A stretch of 64,000 nucleotides of DNA from Shouchella shacheensis (GCF_001484965.1 NZ_LLYY01000025.1:1-64000), one strand, 5' to 3'. Numbered from the stretch's first letter, positions 1-8,908 are shown. The notes: generated by a model from the sequence alone, not told the origin. Numbers and translations: made by a program.

Positions 1-150
1 GTATCTCTTTTTTACGCTTGGCTTTTGTTCAGTTTTCAAAGAACTCGTTCTTGCTTGTTGTTTGTGTCGTTTGTTGGCGACTTAGATATAATAACAGGGA
101 TTGAAGCAGAACGTCAATGCTTTTTTAAAAGTTTTTTTCGCAAAGCAGAT
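1..150 (-). promoter_or_regulatory. rRNA operon promoter and leader (rRNA genes lie beyond the window start)
   Basis: Reading the minus strand, a promoter with -35 TTGACG (112-117) and -10 TATTAT (88-93), spacing 18, is preceded by an A/T-rich UP-like stretch (about 120-140). It is followed by the motif GTTCTTTGAAAACTGAACA (about 31-49), which is typical of Bacillus rRNA operon leaders and spacers. The rRNA itself is not in the window, so the assignment is from leader features only. Confidence 0.6.
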
Positions 151-182
151 TGGGCATTTTTAAGAATACAAGAATATCGACG

Positions 183-298
183 TGCGCAGGCGGGTGGCCC
201 AGAAGCGCGAATGTTGAAAGGCTGGACAAAAGAAATCCGATTTAGATTTCGTTGTCAGGGCTGAAAAATCTCGACGCTTCTAACAGCCGGAGCTAGAC
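183..298 (+). repeat. Type A palindromic intergenic repeat (copy A1)
   Basis: A diverged copy of the about 115-bp A element. It begins GCGCAGGCGGG, contains the inner inverted pair around GGACAAAA and TTGTCAGG, and ends in GGAGCTAGAC. It is followed after 11 bp by a type B copy. No coding sense; the short reading frames crossing it are not genes. Confidence 0.8.
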
Positions 299-309
299 AA
301 TACCGAAAT

Positions 310-425
310 GCGTAGGCGACCTGCTCACGAGCGACAAATTCTGGAAGAACGGCAGCATCAAGCCCGCCTTTGGCTTGACTTGGCGGTCTGAAGAAACCTC
401 GAGCGAGTGGGCGCCGGAGCTAGGC
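310..425 (+). repeat. Type B palindromic intergenic repeat (copy B1)
   Basis: About 115 bp beginning GCGTAGGCG and ending CGCCGGAGCTAGGC, with a central hairpin made by ATCAAGCCCGCC and GGCTTGAC. Its right end touches the T-tract of the pbuG terminator when read on the minus strand. Confidence 0.8.
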
Positions 426-461
426 AAAAAGGTCCCTTTTAAAAGAAAGGAACCCCTTTTC
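426..461 (-). terminator. Intrinsic terminator after pbuG
   Basis: On the minus strand AGGGGTTCC pairs with GGGACCT across an A/T-rich loop and is followed by TTTTT. It lies 15 bp after the permease stop codon. Confidence 0.7.
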
Positions 462-475
462 TATGCTTCTATCTT

Positions 476-1777
476 TTAATGTAAAAATCCTAAATAGATG
501 ATAAAGACAATAAATAGTCCGTACATAATCGGGTGCAGCTCTTTCGCTCGTCCTTTTACGACCATTGTGATTGGGTACATCACAAAGCCTAACGCTATCC
601 CTGTCGCAATGCTGTATGTGAGCGGCATGGTTACCACTGTGAGGAATACTGGAATCGCAATCTCCATCTTCTCCCATTCGATAAAGCGAAGCGATGTTGC
701 CATCATCACACCAACAATAATCAGAGCTGGCGCTGTCACAGCCCCTGTAATAACATCAAGAAGAGGGGAAAAGAAAAGCGCTACAAGAAACAATCCCCCC
801 GTAACGATGGCCGTAAACCCGGTACGTCCTCCGACGGCAACCCCAGATGTCGACTCAACAAAGGCCGTCGTTGTTGATGTACCGATCACAGCACCAACAG
901 TGGTCGCACTAGCGTCCGCAAACAGGGCGCGCCCAGCCCGTGGCAATTTGTTGTCTTTCACAAAGCCTGCCTGTGTCGCCACTGCAAACAAAGTTCCTGC
1001 CGTATCGAAGAAAACGACAAAAAGAAACGTAAGGATGATGATAAGCATTTGCCAAGTAAAAATTTCTGCCTGCCAGTCCACATTGAACGCTTGACCAAAT
1101 GTTGGCGCAAGACTTGGGGCCGAAGCTAGAATTCGTGTTGGCATATCAACGACGCCTGTGATCACACCAGCAATCGCTGTAACAGCCATTCCGTAAAAGA
1201 CCCCGCCTTTAAACCCTCGAACGACGAAGATTGCCGTTGCCACGACCCCAAACAAAGCAAGGAGCGTTGAGCCGTTCGTTAAGTTTCCAAGAGCGACAAA
1301 CGTGGCCTCATCTGGAATAATAATTTCTGCATTCTTCAACCCAACAAACGCAATAAACAACCCAATTCCCGCACCAGCCGCATATTTTAGTTCAGCCGGG
1401 ATGGCATTAATGATCAGCTCACGTATTTTAAAAAGGGTAAGAAAAATAAAAATGACGCCTGAGGCAAAGACTGCAAACAGTGCTGCTTGCCAGGAAACCC
1501 CCATCCCGATCACAACCGAGTACGCGAAGAACGCATTCAGCCCCATTCCCGGTGCTAAAGCGATCGGATAGTTAGCCACGAGTCCCATCATGACCGAACC
1601 GACAAGCGCCGACACCGCTGTGGCCGCAAAAACAGCTCCTTCATCCATCCCCGCAGCACCAAGGATCTGTGGGTTTACAAATAAGATATACGCCATCGCC
1701 AAAAATGTCGTAAGACCAGCCACAGACTCTTGTTTAACGGACGTGTTGTTCTTGCTGAATCCAAAAAAGCGATCCAT
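476..1777 (-). CDS. pbuG: NCS2-family guanine/hypoxanthine permease
   Basis: A 433-residue polytopic membrane protein of the nucleobase:cation symporter-2 (AzgA/PbuG) family that imports guanine or hypoxanthine. Family signatures are visible: a glycine-rich GLNAFFAYSVV segment in the first third, FDTAGTLFAVATQAG in the middle, and GTSTTTAFVESTSGV after it. The start was placed at the ATG at 1777 because GGAGGAGT lies just upstream; an ATG 45 bases earlier falls in non-conserved sequence. The gene is governed by the guanine riboswitch at 2024-2090. In B. subtilis pbuG follows guaA directly; here about 17 kb separates them. Confidence 0.93.
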   Translation of the reverse strand: MDRFFGFSKNNTSVKQESVAGLTTFLAMAYILFVNPQILGAAGMDEGAVFAATAVSALVGSVMMGLVANYPIALAPGMGLNAFFAYSVVIGMGVSWQAALFAVFASGVIFIFLTLFKIRELIINAIPAELKYAAGAGIGLFIAFVGLKNAEIIIPDEATFVALGNLTNGSTLLALFGVVATAIFVVRGFKGGVFYGMAVTAIAGVITGVVDMPTRILASAPSLAPTFGQAFNVDWQAEIFTWQMLIIILTFLFVVFFDTAGTLFAVATQAGFVKDNKLPRAGRALFADASATTVGAVIGTSTTTAFVESTSGVAVGGRTGFTAIVTGGLFLVALFFSPLLDVITGAVTAPALIIVGVMMATSLRFIEWEKMEIAIPVFLTVVTMPLTYSIATGIALGFVMYPITMVVKGRAKELHPIMYGLFIVFIIYLGFLH

Positions 1778-1831
1778 TTTCCCTACTCCTCCTTCGTTAG
1801 ACAACAAACCAAGACCAGACAATACCGAAAT

Positions 1832-1946
1832 GCGCAGGTGGGTTGAACAGAAGCGCGAATTTTGGAGACCCGATAAAAGAAATCCCGGTCTTGGATTTCG
1901 TTATCGGGGCGAAAAATCTCGACGCTTCTACCCACCGGAGCTAGAC
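1832..1946 (+). repeat. Type A repeat inside the pbuG leader (copy A2)
   Basis: An A element lying between the riboswitch terminator (1948-1976) and the pbuG start (1777). Its GTCTAGC end, read on the minus strand, directly follows the T-tract of that terminator. Full-length pbuG mRNA must therefore contain this palindrome in its 5' untranslated region. Confidence 0.85.
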
Positions 1947-1947
1947 A

Positions 1948-1976
1948 TAAAAAAGCTCCGGGAGCACCCGAAGCCA
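1948..1976 (-). terminator. Regulatory terminator of the guanine riboswitch
   Basis: On the minus strand GCTTCGGG, loop TGCT, CCCGGAGC is followed by TTTTTTA. Just upstream TCGTAGT (about 1978-1984) is complementary to ACTACGA, the 3' strand of the aptamer's P1 stem. That gives a plausible antiterminator: ligand-bound P1 frees the terminator. Confidence 0.85.
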
Positions 1977-2023
1977 ACTACGAAGCATGAAAAATGACCA
2001 CTATGTAAGAAGTGATCCAATCC

Positions 2024-2090
2024 ATCGTAGTCAAGCCACTTATGGTAGCTTGGTAGAAACGTGCAGACCGTATTTCTGCATTTATACGAT
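2024..2090 (-). ncRNA. Guanine riboswitch aptamer (purine riboswitch, C74 type)
   Basis: All landmarks of the purine riboswitch are present on the minus strand. P1 is ATCGTA/TACGAT. P2 is TGCAGA/TCTGCA with loop AATACGG. The J2/3 core is GTTTCTACC. P3 is CAAGCTA/TGGCTTG with loop CCATAAG, and GG of L2 can pair with CC of L3. J3/1 is GACTACG. The base corresponding to position 74 is C, which specifies guanine/hypoxanthine rather than adenine. It controls pbuG by transcription termination. Confidence 0.93.
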
Positions 2091-2120
2091 ACTAAATGTT
2101 GTTGTTCAAAATCTACCATG

Positions 2121-2149
2121 ATTGTAGCAAGCAGGGGGGTGTCTGTCAA
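2121..2149 (-). promoter_or_regulatory. Sigma-A promoter of the riboswitch-pbuG transcript
   Basis: -35 TTGACA (2144-2149), 17-base spacer, -10 TACAAT (2121-2126) on the minus strand, placing the start of transcription just ahead of the aptamer. Confidence 0.85.
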
Positions 2150-2362
2150 CAAAAAGACGAACAATGAAAACTAACTAACAATCATCATTCGTTATTGATT
2201 GTTTATTTGTATTCATTTTTACACTAATTGCTTTCAACAACGTTTAGCCGCTCCGCTGAAAGTCAGCTTCGCAGATATTAAAAAAAACTGCAGACGCGGC
2301 GGCAGCCACGACTACAGGCGATCATACAGTTTCATCTCCTATTCTTTTAACCGTTCGTACTC

Positions 2363-3211
2363 TTACACCCCAGAAAAAGCCATAAACCCACCGTCCACCG
2401 GTACGGTCACTCCCGTCACAAAACGAGAGCTTTCTTCATCTGCCAGCCACAGCAGCGTGCCGAGCAAATCCTCCGGCTTCCCGAAACGGCCTTGCGGGGT
2501 GTGCGCCACAATTTTCTCCGCTCGCTCGGTGTAGCTTCCGTCTTCATTCGTGAGCAGGGCCCGGTTCTGCTCGGTAAGAAAAAAGCCCGGCGCAATCGCA
2601 TTCACGCGAATACCCGCGTCAGCAAAGTGAACGGAAAGCCATTGCGTGAAGTTATTGATAGCGGCTTTGGCAGCACTATAGGCCGGTACCTTCGTCATTG
2701 GCGATGGCGCGCTCATAGACGAGAGGTTAATCACAGTCGCTCCATCAACATTCAGCATTTGCTTAGCAAAAACTTGTGTCGGCGCAACCGTTCCGAGCAA
2801 GTTGAGTTTGAAAACCGAATCAAATCCAGCCATGGTTAAATCAAAGAAGCTCTTAATCTCACTGTTTTCCAGATCACCAGTCCCATAAGATTCCTTCTCG
2901 GTAACGGCATCGGGATGATTGCCTCCTGCCCCGTTTATGAGCAGATGACACGGGCCGAACTCAGCTTGAACGCGCTCACTTGCTTCCTTTACGCTTTCTT
3001 CATTAAGAACATCGCAAGGAACAGCGATGGCTTTGCCTCCCTGTGCTTTGATTTCTGTGGCAACGGCCGCTCCTTTTTCCTCCGTTCGGTTCAAAATTGC
3101 CACCTTCATCCCCTGTCTCGCGAGTTCTTTTGCCATCGCGCTGCACAGCACACCGCTTCCTCCAGTGACAACCGCAACTTTTCCTGCCAAAGATTCATGA
3201 ATCGCAAGCAT
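2363..3211 (-). CDS. SDR-family D-mannonate oxidoreductase
   Basis: A 282-residue short-chain dehydrogenase expected to interconvert D-fructuronate and D-mannonate with NAD(P)H. The N-terminal nucleotide-binding glycine motif TGGSGVLC (about residues 16-23), NGAGG, the catalytic serine region [13 protein letters not shown] with Tyr and Lys, and PGFF are visible. It is the YjmF-like kind of UxuB rather than the long polyol-dehydrogenase type. It starts 2 bp after the mannonate dehydratase stop, is the last gene of a six-gene minus-strand operon, and has GGGGG upstream of the ATG. A weak GC hairpin with T8 at about 2283-2308 may end the operon. Confidence 0.85.
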   Translation of the reverse strand: MLAIHESLAGKVAVVTGGSGVLCSAMAKELARQGMKVAILNRTEEKGAAVATEIKAQGGKAIAVPCDVLNEESVKEASERVQAEFGPCHLLINGAGGNHPDAVTEKESYGTGDLENSEIKSFFDLTMAGFDSVFKLNLLGTVAPTQVFAKQMLNVDGATVINLSSMSAPSPMTKVPAYSAAKAAINNFTQWLSVHFADAGIRVNAIAPGFFLTEQNRALLTNEDGSYTERAEKIVAHTPQGRFGKPEDLLGTLLWLADEESSRFVTGVTVPVDGGFMAFSGV

Positions 3212-3212
3212 C

Positions 3213-4283
3213 TTAACATCCCCCTTTTTCTACACGGTCATAGGCATCCCAAAGCCCCCACAGATGCATAATGCCGAGCGCGCGGTCATACAACCCATAG
3301 CCAGGGCGGCAGTCTTCGTTCCAAATATGACGCCCGTGATCAGGGCGCACATAGCCAGTAAAGCCGTTTTCATGGTATGCACGGACAACATCCGCAATAT
3401 CGATGGAGCCATCCTTACTACGATGGGAAGTCTCGATAAAGTCCCCATTTTCATAGATTTTCACGTTGCGAATATGAGCAAACGGTATCCGATCGTGAAA
3501 GCGGCGGATAATTCTCGGAATATCATTTTCTGGGTTTGCGCCAAGCGAACCGCTGCACAACGTGATATTGTGAGACGGGCTGTCCGAGAGCGAGAGCAGA
3601 CGCTCGACATTGGCTTCACTCGTAATAATCCGCGGCAAGCCAAAGACTGACCAAGGCGGATCGTCAGGATGAATCGCCAGCTTCATGTCGTGCTGCTCAG
3701 CAACCGGTAGCACTTGTTCAAGGAAATACTGCAGATTGTTCCAGAGCTCCTCCTCGCTCATGCCTTTGTAGGCTTCAAGCGAACGCTCAATATCTTTCAA
3801 TCGCTCCGGTTCCCACCCCGGCATCGTGAACGCACTTCCTGTGGTTTGCTTGATGAGCTCTTGTGGGTCCATCGAATCAACTTTTGATTTTTCATAGAAG
3901 AGCGCTGTTGACCCATCTTCCATTTCTTTGAATAGGTCGGTACGAGTCCAGTCAAACACAGGCATAAAATTGTAGCAAATCACCTTTGCCCCGACTTTGG
4001 CGACGTTTCGAATGCTCTCCTTATAATTTTCGATATAAGCATCACGAGAAGGAAGGCCGAGCTTTATGTCTTCATGGACGTTGATGCTCTCCACCACGTC
4101 AAGATGAAACCCGTGCGCATCCGCTTTCTCCTTTACCGCCAACACATCTTCAAGCGGCCACACTTCTCCAGCCACGCGGTCATGCAGAGCCCAGACAAGA
4201 CCCTCCACCCCAGGGATTTGTTTGATTTGCTCTAAGGTCACAGAGTCGTTGTCCTCTCCGTACCATCTAAATGTCATCCTCAT
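3213..4283 (-). CDS. uxuA: D-mannonate dehydratase
   Basis: About 356 residues, the usual length for UxuA, which dehydrates D-mannonate to 2-keto-3-deoxy-D-gluconate in the cytoplasm. The N-terminus [18 protein letters not shown] and the metal-site region HPDDPPW (about residue 200) are typical. The start is uncertain: a GTG at 4292, ATG at 4283 and ATG at 4277 are all in frame. The Shine-Dalgarno spacing favours one of the two ATGs; 4283 is reported by family length. It lies between the zinc dehydrogenase and the mannonate oxidoreductase in the same operon, giving consecutive pathway steps. Confidence 0.92.
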   Translation of the reverse strand: MRMTFRWYGEDNDSVTLEQIKQIPGVEGLVWALHDRVAGEVWPLEDVLAVKEKADAHGFHLDVVESINVHEDIKLGLPSRDAYIENYKESIRNVAKVGAKVICYNFMPVFDWTRTDLFKEMEDGSTALFYEKSKVDSMDPQELIKQTTGSAFTMPGWEPERLKDIERSLEAYKGMSEEELWNNLQYFLEQVLPVAEQHDMKLAIHPDDPPWSVFGLPRIITSEANVERLLSLSDSPSHNITLCSGSLGANPENDIPRIIRRFHDRIPFAHIRNVKIYENGDFIETSHRSKDGSIDIADVVRAYHENGFTGYVRPDHGRHIWNEDCRPGYGLYDRALGIMHLWGLWDAYDRVEKGGC

Positions 4284-4304
4284 ATTCTCCACGTCCTCTC
4301 ATTG

Positions 4305-5324
4305 TTAGTTAAACGTTACAACCACTTTTCGGACATCTTCCGGGTTTGTCTCCAACAACTCAATCGCTTCTTTGATCTCTGTAAAAGAAAACTGGTGTGA
4401 GATCATCGCACTTGGATCAAGACCTCCCTTATTGACTTGCTCGATGACGCCTGCAAACTGATGCGTCTGAAGCCTAGACCCAACAACCGTTAATTCTTTT
4501 TTCGTAAGAAGGAGCGAGGGGATCTCTGATGGCTGTTCATTAAAGCCGAGTGTTACAACCGTGCCCGCTACCGAAGCAAGAGTGACCGCCTGTTGAAAGG
4601 TGAAGGCTGTACCAACCGCATCCATGACAACGTTGACGAGCTCCCCGTTTGTTTTTTCGGCAATGACCTCTTCAATATTGTCCTCCCCTGGGTTCAGCAC
4701 CTCATCAGCGCCTATGTTACGTGCATACTCCAAACGAGCGACATTAAAGTCAGAAATAAATACTTTCGCTCCTTTTCGCTTGGCCATCATTAGACAAGCA
4801 AGCCCCGTTGGACCAGCCCCCATAATGAGGACAGTGCCCCCTGCCTGTACGTTCCCCCGAGAAGTTGCCTGTGCACCAATCGTCATCGGCTCTGCCAAAG
4901 CCGCCGCTTCAAACGAAATGCTTGGGTCGACTTTATGCCATTTCTCTTCGGAGGCGACCATCCATTCGCGCATTCCTCCATCCTGGTGGACACCAAACAC
5001 TTCTAGATCGACGCACACATTGGGGCGGCCGTTTCGGCAGGCGTAACACTTACCGCAATAAGAGATCGGCTCAAGAGCGACCCGGTCTCCAGGCTGAAGC
5101 CCGGTTACGCTTTCGCCAACAGCCTCCACTTCTCCAGCAACTTCGTGACCGATGATGCGTGGATAAATGGTAAATGGATTGCTTCCGTGATAAATGTGCA
5201 TATCCGAGCCGCAGATGCCTGCGGCTTTCACTTTTACGAGAACATCTGTCGGCTGAGTCATTGGCGGTTTTTCCACATCCACAATGTCTAACTTTCCTGG
5301 TTCTTTCACTTGAATCGCTTGCAC
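4305..5324 (-). CDS. Zinc-dependent sugar-acid/polyol dehydrogenase
   Basis: A 339-residue medium-chain dehydrogenase. Catalytic zinc ligands sit in GICGSD and GHEVAGEVEAVG, and structural zinc cysteines in YCGKCYACRNGRPNVC. The Rossmann motif is GAGPTG (about residues 169-174). Similar genes beside uxuA (B. subtilis yjmD, proteobacterial rspB/lgoD) oxidise C5 of hexonates such as L-gulonate or L-galactonate. With uxuA/uxuB on one side and a TRAP transporter on the other, and no uronate isomerase here, L-gulonate-like hexonate oxidation to fructuronate is the best guess. The exact substrate is not shown by sequence. Confidence 0.85.
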   Translation of the reverse strand: MQAIQVKEPGKLDIVDVEKPPMTQPTDVLVKVKAAGICGSDMHIYHGSNPFTIYPRIIGHEVAGEVEAVGESVTGLQPGDRVALEPISYCGKCYACRNGRPNVCVDLEVFGVHQDGGMREWMVASEEKWHKVDPSISFEAAALAEPMTIGAQATSRGNVQAGGTVLIMGAGPTGLACLMMAKRKGAKVFISDFNVARLEYARNIGADEVLNPGEDNIEEVIAEKTNGELVNVVMDAVGTAFTFQQAVTLASVAGTVVTLGFNEQPSEIPSLLLTKKELTVVGSRLQTHQFAGVIEQVNKGGLDPSAMISHQFSFTEIKEAIELLETNPEDVRKVVVTFN

Positions 5325-5337
5325 AAATCCTCACTCC

Positions 5338-6612
5338 TTATTCAAAAAGTCCTGGTAAAAACAGGGATAGAGACGGAATATACGCTACCAACAGAAGCAC
5401 GAAAATCGCAACGACGAAAAATGGCATGAGTTCTTTCACGGTTTTGCCAATCGGCACCTTCGCAAAACTGGAAGCGACGAATAGACAAACGCCAACTGGT
5501 GGTGAGGAGAGCCCAATCATAAGCGCCAAGACCATCACAACGCCAAAGTGTACAGGATCCATGCCTACGCTTGAAGCGACTGGCATCAGTACCGGGAACA
5601 AAATAACAAGAGCGGCAATGGTCTCCATAAACATTCCAACAATCAATAGCAAAATGATAATGAGAAGAATGACAAAGAACCCATTTTCGGTGATGGATAA
5701 AATCCCGTCCGCCACTAGTAGCGGTACTCCTTCACTGACAAGAATCCAGCCAAACAAATTCGCAAAACCCACAAGCAAAATGATGGAGGCCGTTGAGCTT
5801 AATGTATTCACTAGAATTGCAGGCATTTCTCTCAGGTTCAGTTCACGGTAGACAAGCCCACCAATGACGAGCGCATAGATCACAACGACAACGGCGGCTT
5901 CAGTCGGCGTGAAATAGCCTCCTAGAATCCCCCAAAGAATAATGATCACCATCAGCAATGCCCAGAAGGCACCAAAGAATGATTTCACAACTACTGGCAA
6001 CGGCTGACGATCGCCTTTAGGATAGTTCCGTTTAACAGAAATAACATAGGTGACAATCAAAAACCCTAAAGCAAGCAGGATGCCTGGAATCGCTCCAGCT
6101 AAGAACAAGTCACCAATCGATACGCTTGCAAGTGTCCCAATAATGATCATCGGTAGGGACGGCGGTAACATCGGGCCAACGGTTGAGGAAATCGACGTGA
6201 CAGCAGCCGAAAATCCCGGTCCATAGCCTTCCTTTTTCATCGCCGGAATCATAACAGAGCCAATGCTTGCTGTATCCGATAAAGCGGTTCCGGAAATCCC
6301 CGCAAACCCGAGGGAGGAAGCAACATTCGTCAACCCAAGACCTCCGCGAATATGACCAACCACCGCGTTCGCAAAATCGATAATTCTCGTTGTAATCCCG
6401 CCAGCGTTCATGAGGTTCCCAGCGAGAATGAAGGCTGGAATCGCTAAAAGCACAAACGAATCAATCCCGGCAAACATCGTCTGCGGAATGACCGTAAGCG
6501 GAATCCCTGCGATGAGCAAGTACAATAGAGACGCAATCCCCAAGCTAAAAGCAATCGGAATACCGATTATAATAAAGAAAAGAAAGGCTCCTACAAGCAG
6601 TAATGCCATCAT
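5338..6612 (-). CDS. TRAP transporter large membrane subunit (DctM)
   Basis: A 424-residue, roughly 12-segment membrane protein of the DctM family, the channel subunit of a sodium-driven tripartite carboxylate importer. Family features include an N-terminal hydrophobic GIPIAFSLGIASLLY stretch, IDFANAVVGHIRGGLGLTNV and a C-terminal IGLSSPPVGVCLFV segment. The ATG overlaps the stop of the DctQ gene by four bases (ATGA), so the two are translationally coupled. The substrate is inferred from context to be a hexonate or hexuronate. Confidence 0.92.
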   Translation of the reverse strand: MMALLLVGAFLFFIIIGIPIAFSLGIASLLYLLIAGIPLTVIPQTMFAGIDSFVLLAIPAFILAGNLMNAGGITTRIIDFANAVVGHIRGGLGLTNVASSLGFAGISGTALSDTASIGSVMIPAMKKEGYGPGFSAAVTSISSTVGPMLPPSLPMIIIGTLASVSIGDLFLAGAIPGILLALGFLIVTYVISVKRNYPKGDRQPLPVVVKSFFGAFWALLMVIIILWGILGGYFTPTEAAVVVVIYALVIGGLVYRELNLREMPAILVNTLSSTASIILLVGFANLFGWILVSEGVPLLVADGILSITENGFFVILLIIILLLIVGMFMETIAALVILFPVLMPVASSVGMDPVHFGVVMVLALMIGLSSPPVGVCLFVASSFAKVPIGKTVKELMPFFVVAIFVLLLVAYIPSLSLFLPGLFE

Positions 6613-7091
6613 GTGTGATCACCTTCTGACTGTATGTTGTTGGTTATTCGATCGATGATGTAAATGACAGAATACAGCATGAGAAGCACAGCTAAAACAG
6701 GAACCATCGCATAGACATAGCTCATCTGGATGCCCACTGTTGGCGATACAAAATCGAGGCCAAGGCGATAAAAGGTTACACCTTCGACCAAAAGAAACAC
6801 AGCAAACACAAACACAAGACCAGCGATGACGCTTTCATAAATGCGACGTCCTTTCTCTGGCAGCGCCATGATCAGCATATCGACCCGGATAAACTCATTT
6901 TTACGCAGAGCAAGCGGTGCCGCAAAGGCGATTGCATAGACAAACAGATAGCGCGATAATTCTTCCGTCCAAATGGCATTGTAGGGAAAGTAGCGGCTCA
7001 TGATTTGAATGATGACAACCACTAGAAGTGAAGTGAAAAAGATGATCGTTAAATACGCTAAGATTCGATCAAGCACATGGACTGCCTTCAT
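6609..7091 (-). CDS. TRAP transporter small membrane subunit (DctQ)
   Basis: 160 residues with four hydrophobic segments and the DctQ family pattern (WTEELSRYLFVYAIAFAAPLA, then KNEFIRVD). It pairs with DctM in the membrane and docks the binding protein. Four-base overlaps with both the upstream dctP and the downstream dctM fix its position in the operon. Confidence 0.9.
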   Translation of the reverse strand: MKAVHVLDRILAYLTIIFFTSLLVVVIIQIMSRYFPYNAIWTEELSRYLFVYAIAFAAPLALRKNEFIRVDMLIMALPEKGRRIYESVIAGLVFVFAVFLLVEGVTFYRLGLDFVSPTVGIQMSYVYAMVPVLAVLLMLYSVIYIIDRITNNIQSEGDHT

Positions 7092-8095
7092 TCCTCTTCC
7101 TCCTCTTCAGCCACCATTTCTAAGTACAGCTCATACTGCTCTTCGCCAAGATTGGCTTCAATCGCAGGCAGCATCGCCTCACGGAACGCCTCTTGATCGA
7201 CGTCCTCATTAAACTCAATGCCCGTATCCAATAGTCGCTCGGTTACGAGTTCTTCTTCCTCTTCAAAGCGATCTTGAGCGTAGGCTTGCGCTTCTTCTGC
7301 GGCTTCAAGCACCTGCTCTCTTTGATCTGCCGGTAGTTCCGCAAGCTGTTCATTCCCAACAACCACATAGATCCATGAGCGCACATGCTCGGTGACATTC
7401 AAGTAGTTTTGCACCTCGTAAAAACCATTGCTCGCAAGCAAGTCATTCGGGTTCTCTTGCCCGTCAATCACTCCTTGCTGCAAGCCTGTAAAGACTTCAT
7501 TTAAGCTAATCACTTGCGGACTTGCCCCGGCTTCTGACCATGTGTCTAAGAAAAGCGGAACGTTCGGAACACGAATGCCGAAACCGCTTAAATCTGCAGG
7601 CGTCGAAATCGGATAGTTCGAAGTTAAGTTTCGCGGCGGTCGTTCCATATAAAACAGTGGCGTTAGCCCGACATCTTCTTCAATATCCTGTTCAATCGTG
7701 CGCCCGATCTCTCCTTCAATGACGCTGCGCATATGGTCTTGCGTTTCAAACGCATATGGTACCGCTAACAAGATCGCGTTTGGTGTCCAAACTTCCAGAG
7801 TCTCCCCAGTAATCGTCACGTCTGTTGCCCCGTACTTAATCGAATTAATGTTATCTACTTCACTGCCAAGTTGGCTATTTGGGTAAATGTCAATCAATAC
7901 TTGATCATCGGTTTTTTCTGCCACAAGTCGCGCAAACTCTTCAGCCGTCTCATGCCATAAATGGCTGGAATCGGAAATATGCGTCAGTTTCCAGTGAGTC
8001 ACGTCATCTTCTTGACCACTTGAGTCAACTGCGGAACAACCTGCGACGAGCCATCCACTTGCCGCAGCCAGTAGCCCCCATTTCCCTTTCCTCAT
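7088..8095 (-). CDS. TRAP transporter substrate-binding lipoprotein (DctP)
   Basis: 335 residues with a lipoprotein signal ending LVAGC (Cys20), so it is membrane-anchored outside the cell. The DctP fold signatures NSIKYGATDVTI and GVIDGQENPNDLL (carrying the Gln/Glu-Asn stretch of the family) are visible. The protein is strongly acidic and ends in a run of glutamates, in keeping with an alkaliphile. First gene of the catabolic operon downstream of the GntR gene; a cre-like site lies just ahead. Confidence 0.92.
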   Translation of the reverse strand: MRKGKWGLLAAASGWLVAGCSAVDSSGQEDDVTHWKLTHISDSSHLWHETAEEFARLVAEKTDDQVLIDIYPNSQLGSEVDNINSIKYGATDVTITGETLEVWTPNAILLAVPYAFETQDHMRSVIEGEIGRTIEQDIEEDVGLTPLFYMERPPRNLTSNYPISTPADLSGFGIRVPNVPLFLDTWSEAGASPQVISLNEVFTGLQQGVIDGQENPNDLLASNGFYEVQNYLNVTEHVRSWIYVVVGNEQLAELPADQREQVLEAAEEAQAYAQDRFEEEEELVTERLLDTGIEFNEDVDQEAFREAMLPAIEANLGEEQYELYLEMVAEEEEEE

Positions 8096-8119
8096 CGACG
8101 CTCTCCTCCCTCTCTCGTT

Positions 8120-8133
8120 CGAATACGCTTACA
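8120..8133 (-). promoter_or_regulatory. cre-like CcpA site ahead of dctP
   Basis: Minus-strand TGTAAGCGTATTCG matches the cre consensus TGNAANCGNWNNCA except for the last base. It lies in the 57-bp gap between the regulator stop and dctP, where CcpA would block or repress transcription of the operon. Confidence 0.6.
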
Positions 8134-8152
8134 TGAAAAGTCTTCAACACCC

Positions 8153-8839
8153 CTACGCGTTGAAGTAATCTGGGTGCTCTTTCTTTAATTCATACTGATC
8201 GACAGACACGAGGCGCAAATGTTCACGCATGATCGCTTCCGCCCGCTCTGCATCTTTTGCCTTAACCGCTTCAAAAATGTCTTGGTGGTGAAGCACAAGC
8301 GTTTCCCAGTTGTAATGAGAAACAAGACTGAGCTTCAGCAAACGCTTCAGGTGGCTGTTCATTTGCTGAACGACTTCCCACACTCGCTCCTTTTTGCACC
8401 CAAGAGCAATAAGTCTATGAAACTCCTGATCCAGCTCGAACATCTGCTCTTCCTTTTTCGCCTGCTTCATCGCTTGCTGCATGGCGAGGTTCACCTCAAG
8501 ATCTTCCAGTACACTTTCTTGCATCGTTTCACACGCCAGCCGAACCGCACCTACTTCAAGATGCTCGCGGATGAAACGAGCGTCTTCCACATGATCCAAA
8601 TCGATGAACGTCACAAAGGACCCTTTCTGCGGGCGAATCTCAAGCAGATCGTCTTGAGAGAGTTTTAAGAAAGCTTCTCGGACCGGTGTGCGGCTCACTT
8701 CCAACTCTTCCGCTATTTCTTTCTCGGATATTGAAGAACCAGGCAAGAGCTTTAAATCCATAATTCGAGCTCGAACCGTTTCATAGACGAAGTCCCTTGT
8801 TGAGTAATGATTAATGCGCTTTGTATTAGGGTTTGCCAT
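8153..8839 (-). CDS. GntR-family (FadR/FCD subfamily) transcriptional regulator
   Basis: 228 residues: an N-terminal winged helix-turn-helix (EELEVSRTPVREAFLKLSQ, then IRPQKGSFV) and a C-terminal all-helical FCD ligand domain with the His/Asp residues expected there. The start at 8839 follows AAGGAGG; an earlier in-frame ATG lies inside the ribosome binding site. It is divergent from the Ldh-family gene with a large palindrome between them, so it is probably the hexonate/hexuronate-responsive repressor (UxuR-like role). It may be cotranscribed with the dctP operon. The inducer is unknown. Confidence 0.88.
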   Translation of the reverse strand: MANPNTKRINHYSTRDFVYETVRARIMDLKLLPGSSISEKEIAEELEVSRTPVREAFLKLSQDDLLEIRPQKGSFVTFIDLDHVEDARFIREHLEVGAVRLACETMQESVLEDLEVNLAMQQAMKQAKKEEQMFELDQEFHRLIALGCKKERVWEVVQQMNSHLKRLLKLSLVSHYNWETLVLHHQDIFEAVKAKDAERAEAIMREHLRLVSVDQYELKKEHPDYFNA

Positions 8840-8855
8840 CGCTACACCTCCTTGC

Positions 8856-8901
8856 AAACTAATACTACCACACTTGTATGGTAGTGTGGTAGTATTAGTT
8901 T
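8856..8901. promoter_or_regulatory. Large palindromic operator between the GntR and Ldh-family genes
   Basis: A perfect 18-bp inverted repeat (AAACTAATACTACCACAC and its complement) with a 10-bp centre. A smaller overlapping dyad, ACTACCA/TGGTAGT, lies inside. The position in a divergent promoter region next to a GntR gene makes it the likely autoregulatory operator. Confidence 0.75.
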
Positions 8902-8908
8902 AGAAAAA

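Noticed and set aside
498-1094. Long open frame on the plus strand opposite pbuG
   Set aside because: Antisense shadow of a conserved permease; no ribosome binding site and biased, unlikely composition.
5174-5851. 225-codon plus-strand frame opposite adh and dctM
   Set aside because: Spans two conserved minus-strand genes and their junction; shadow of coding bias.
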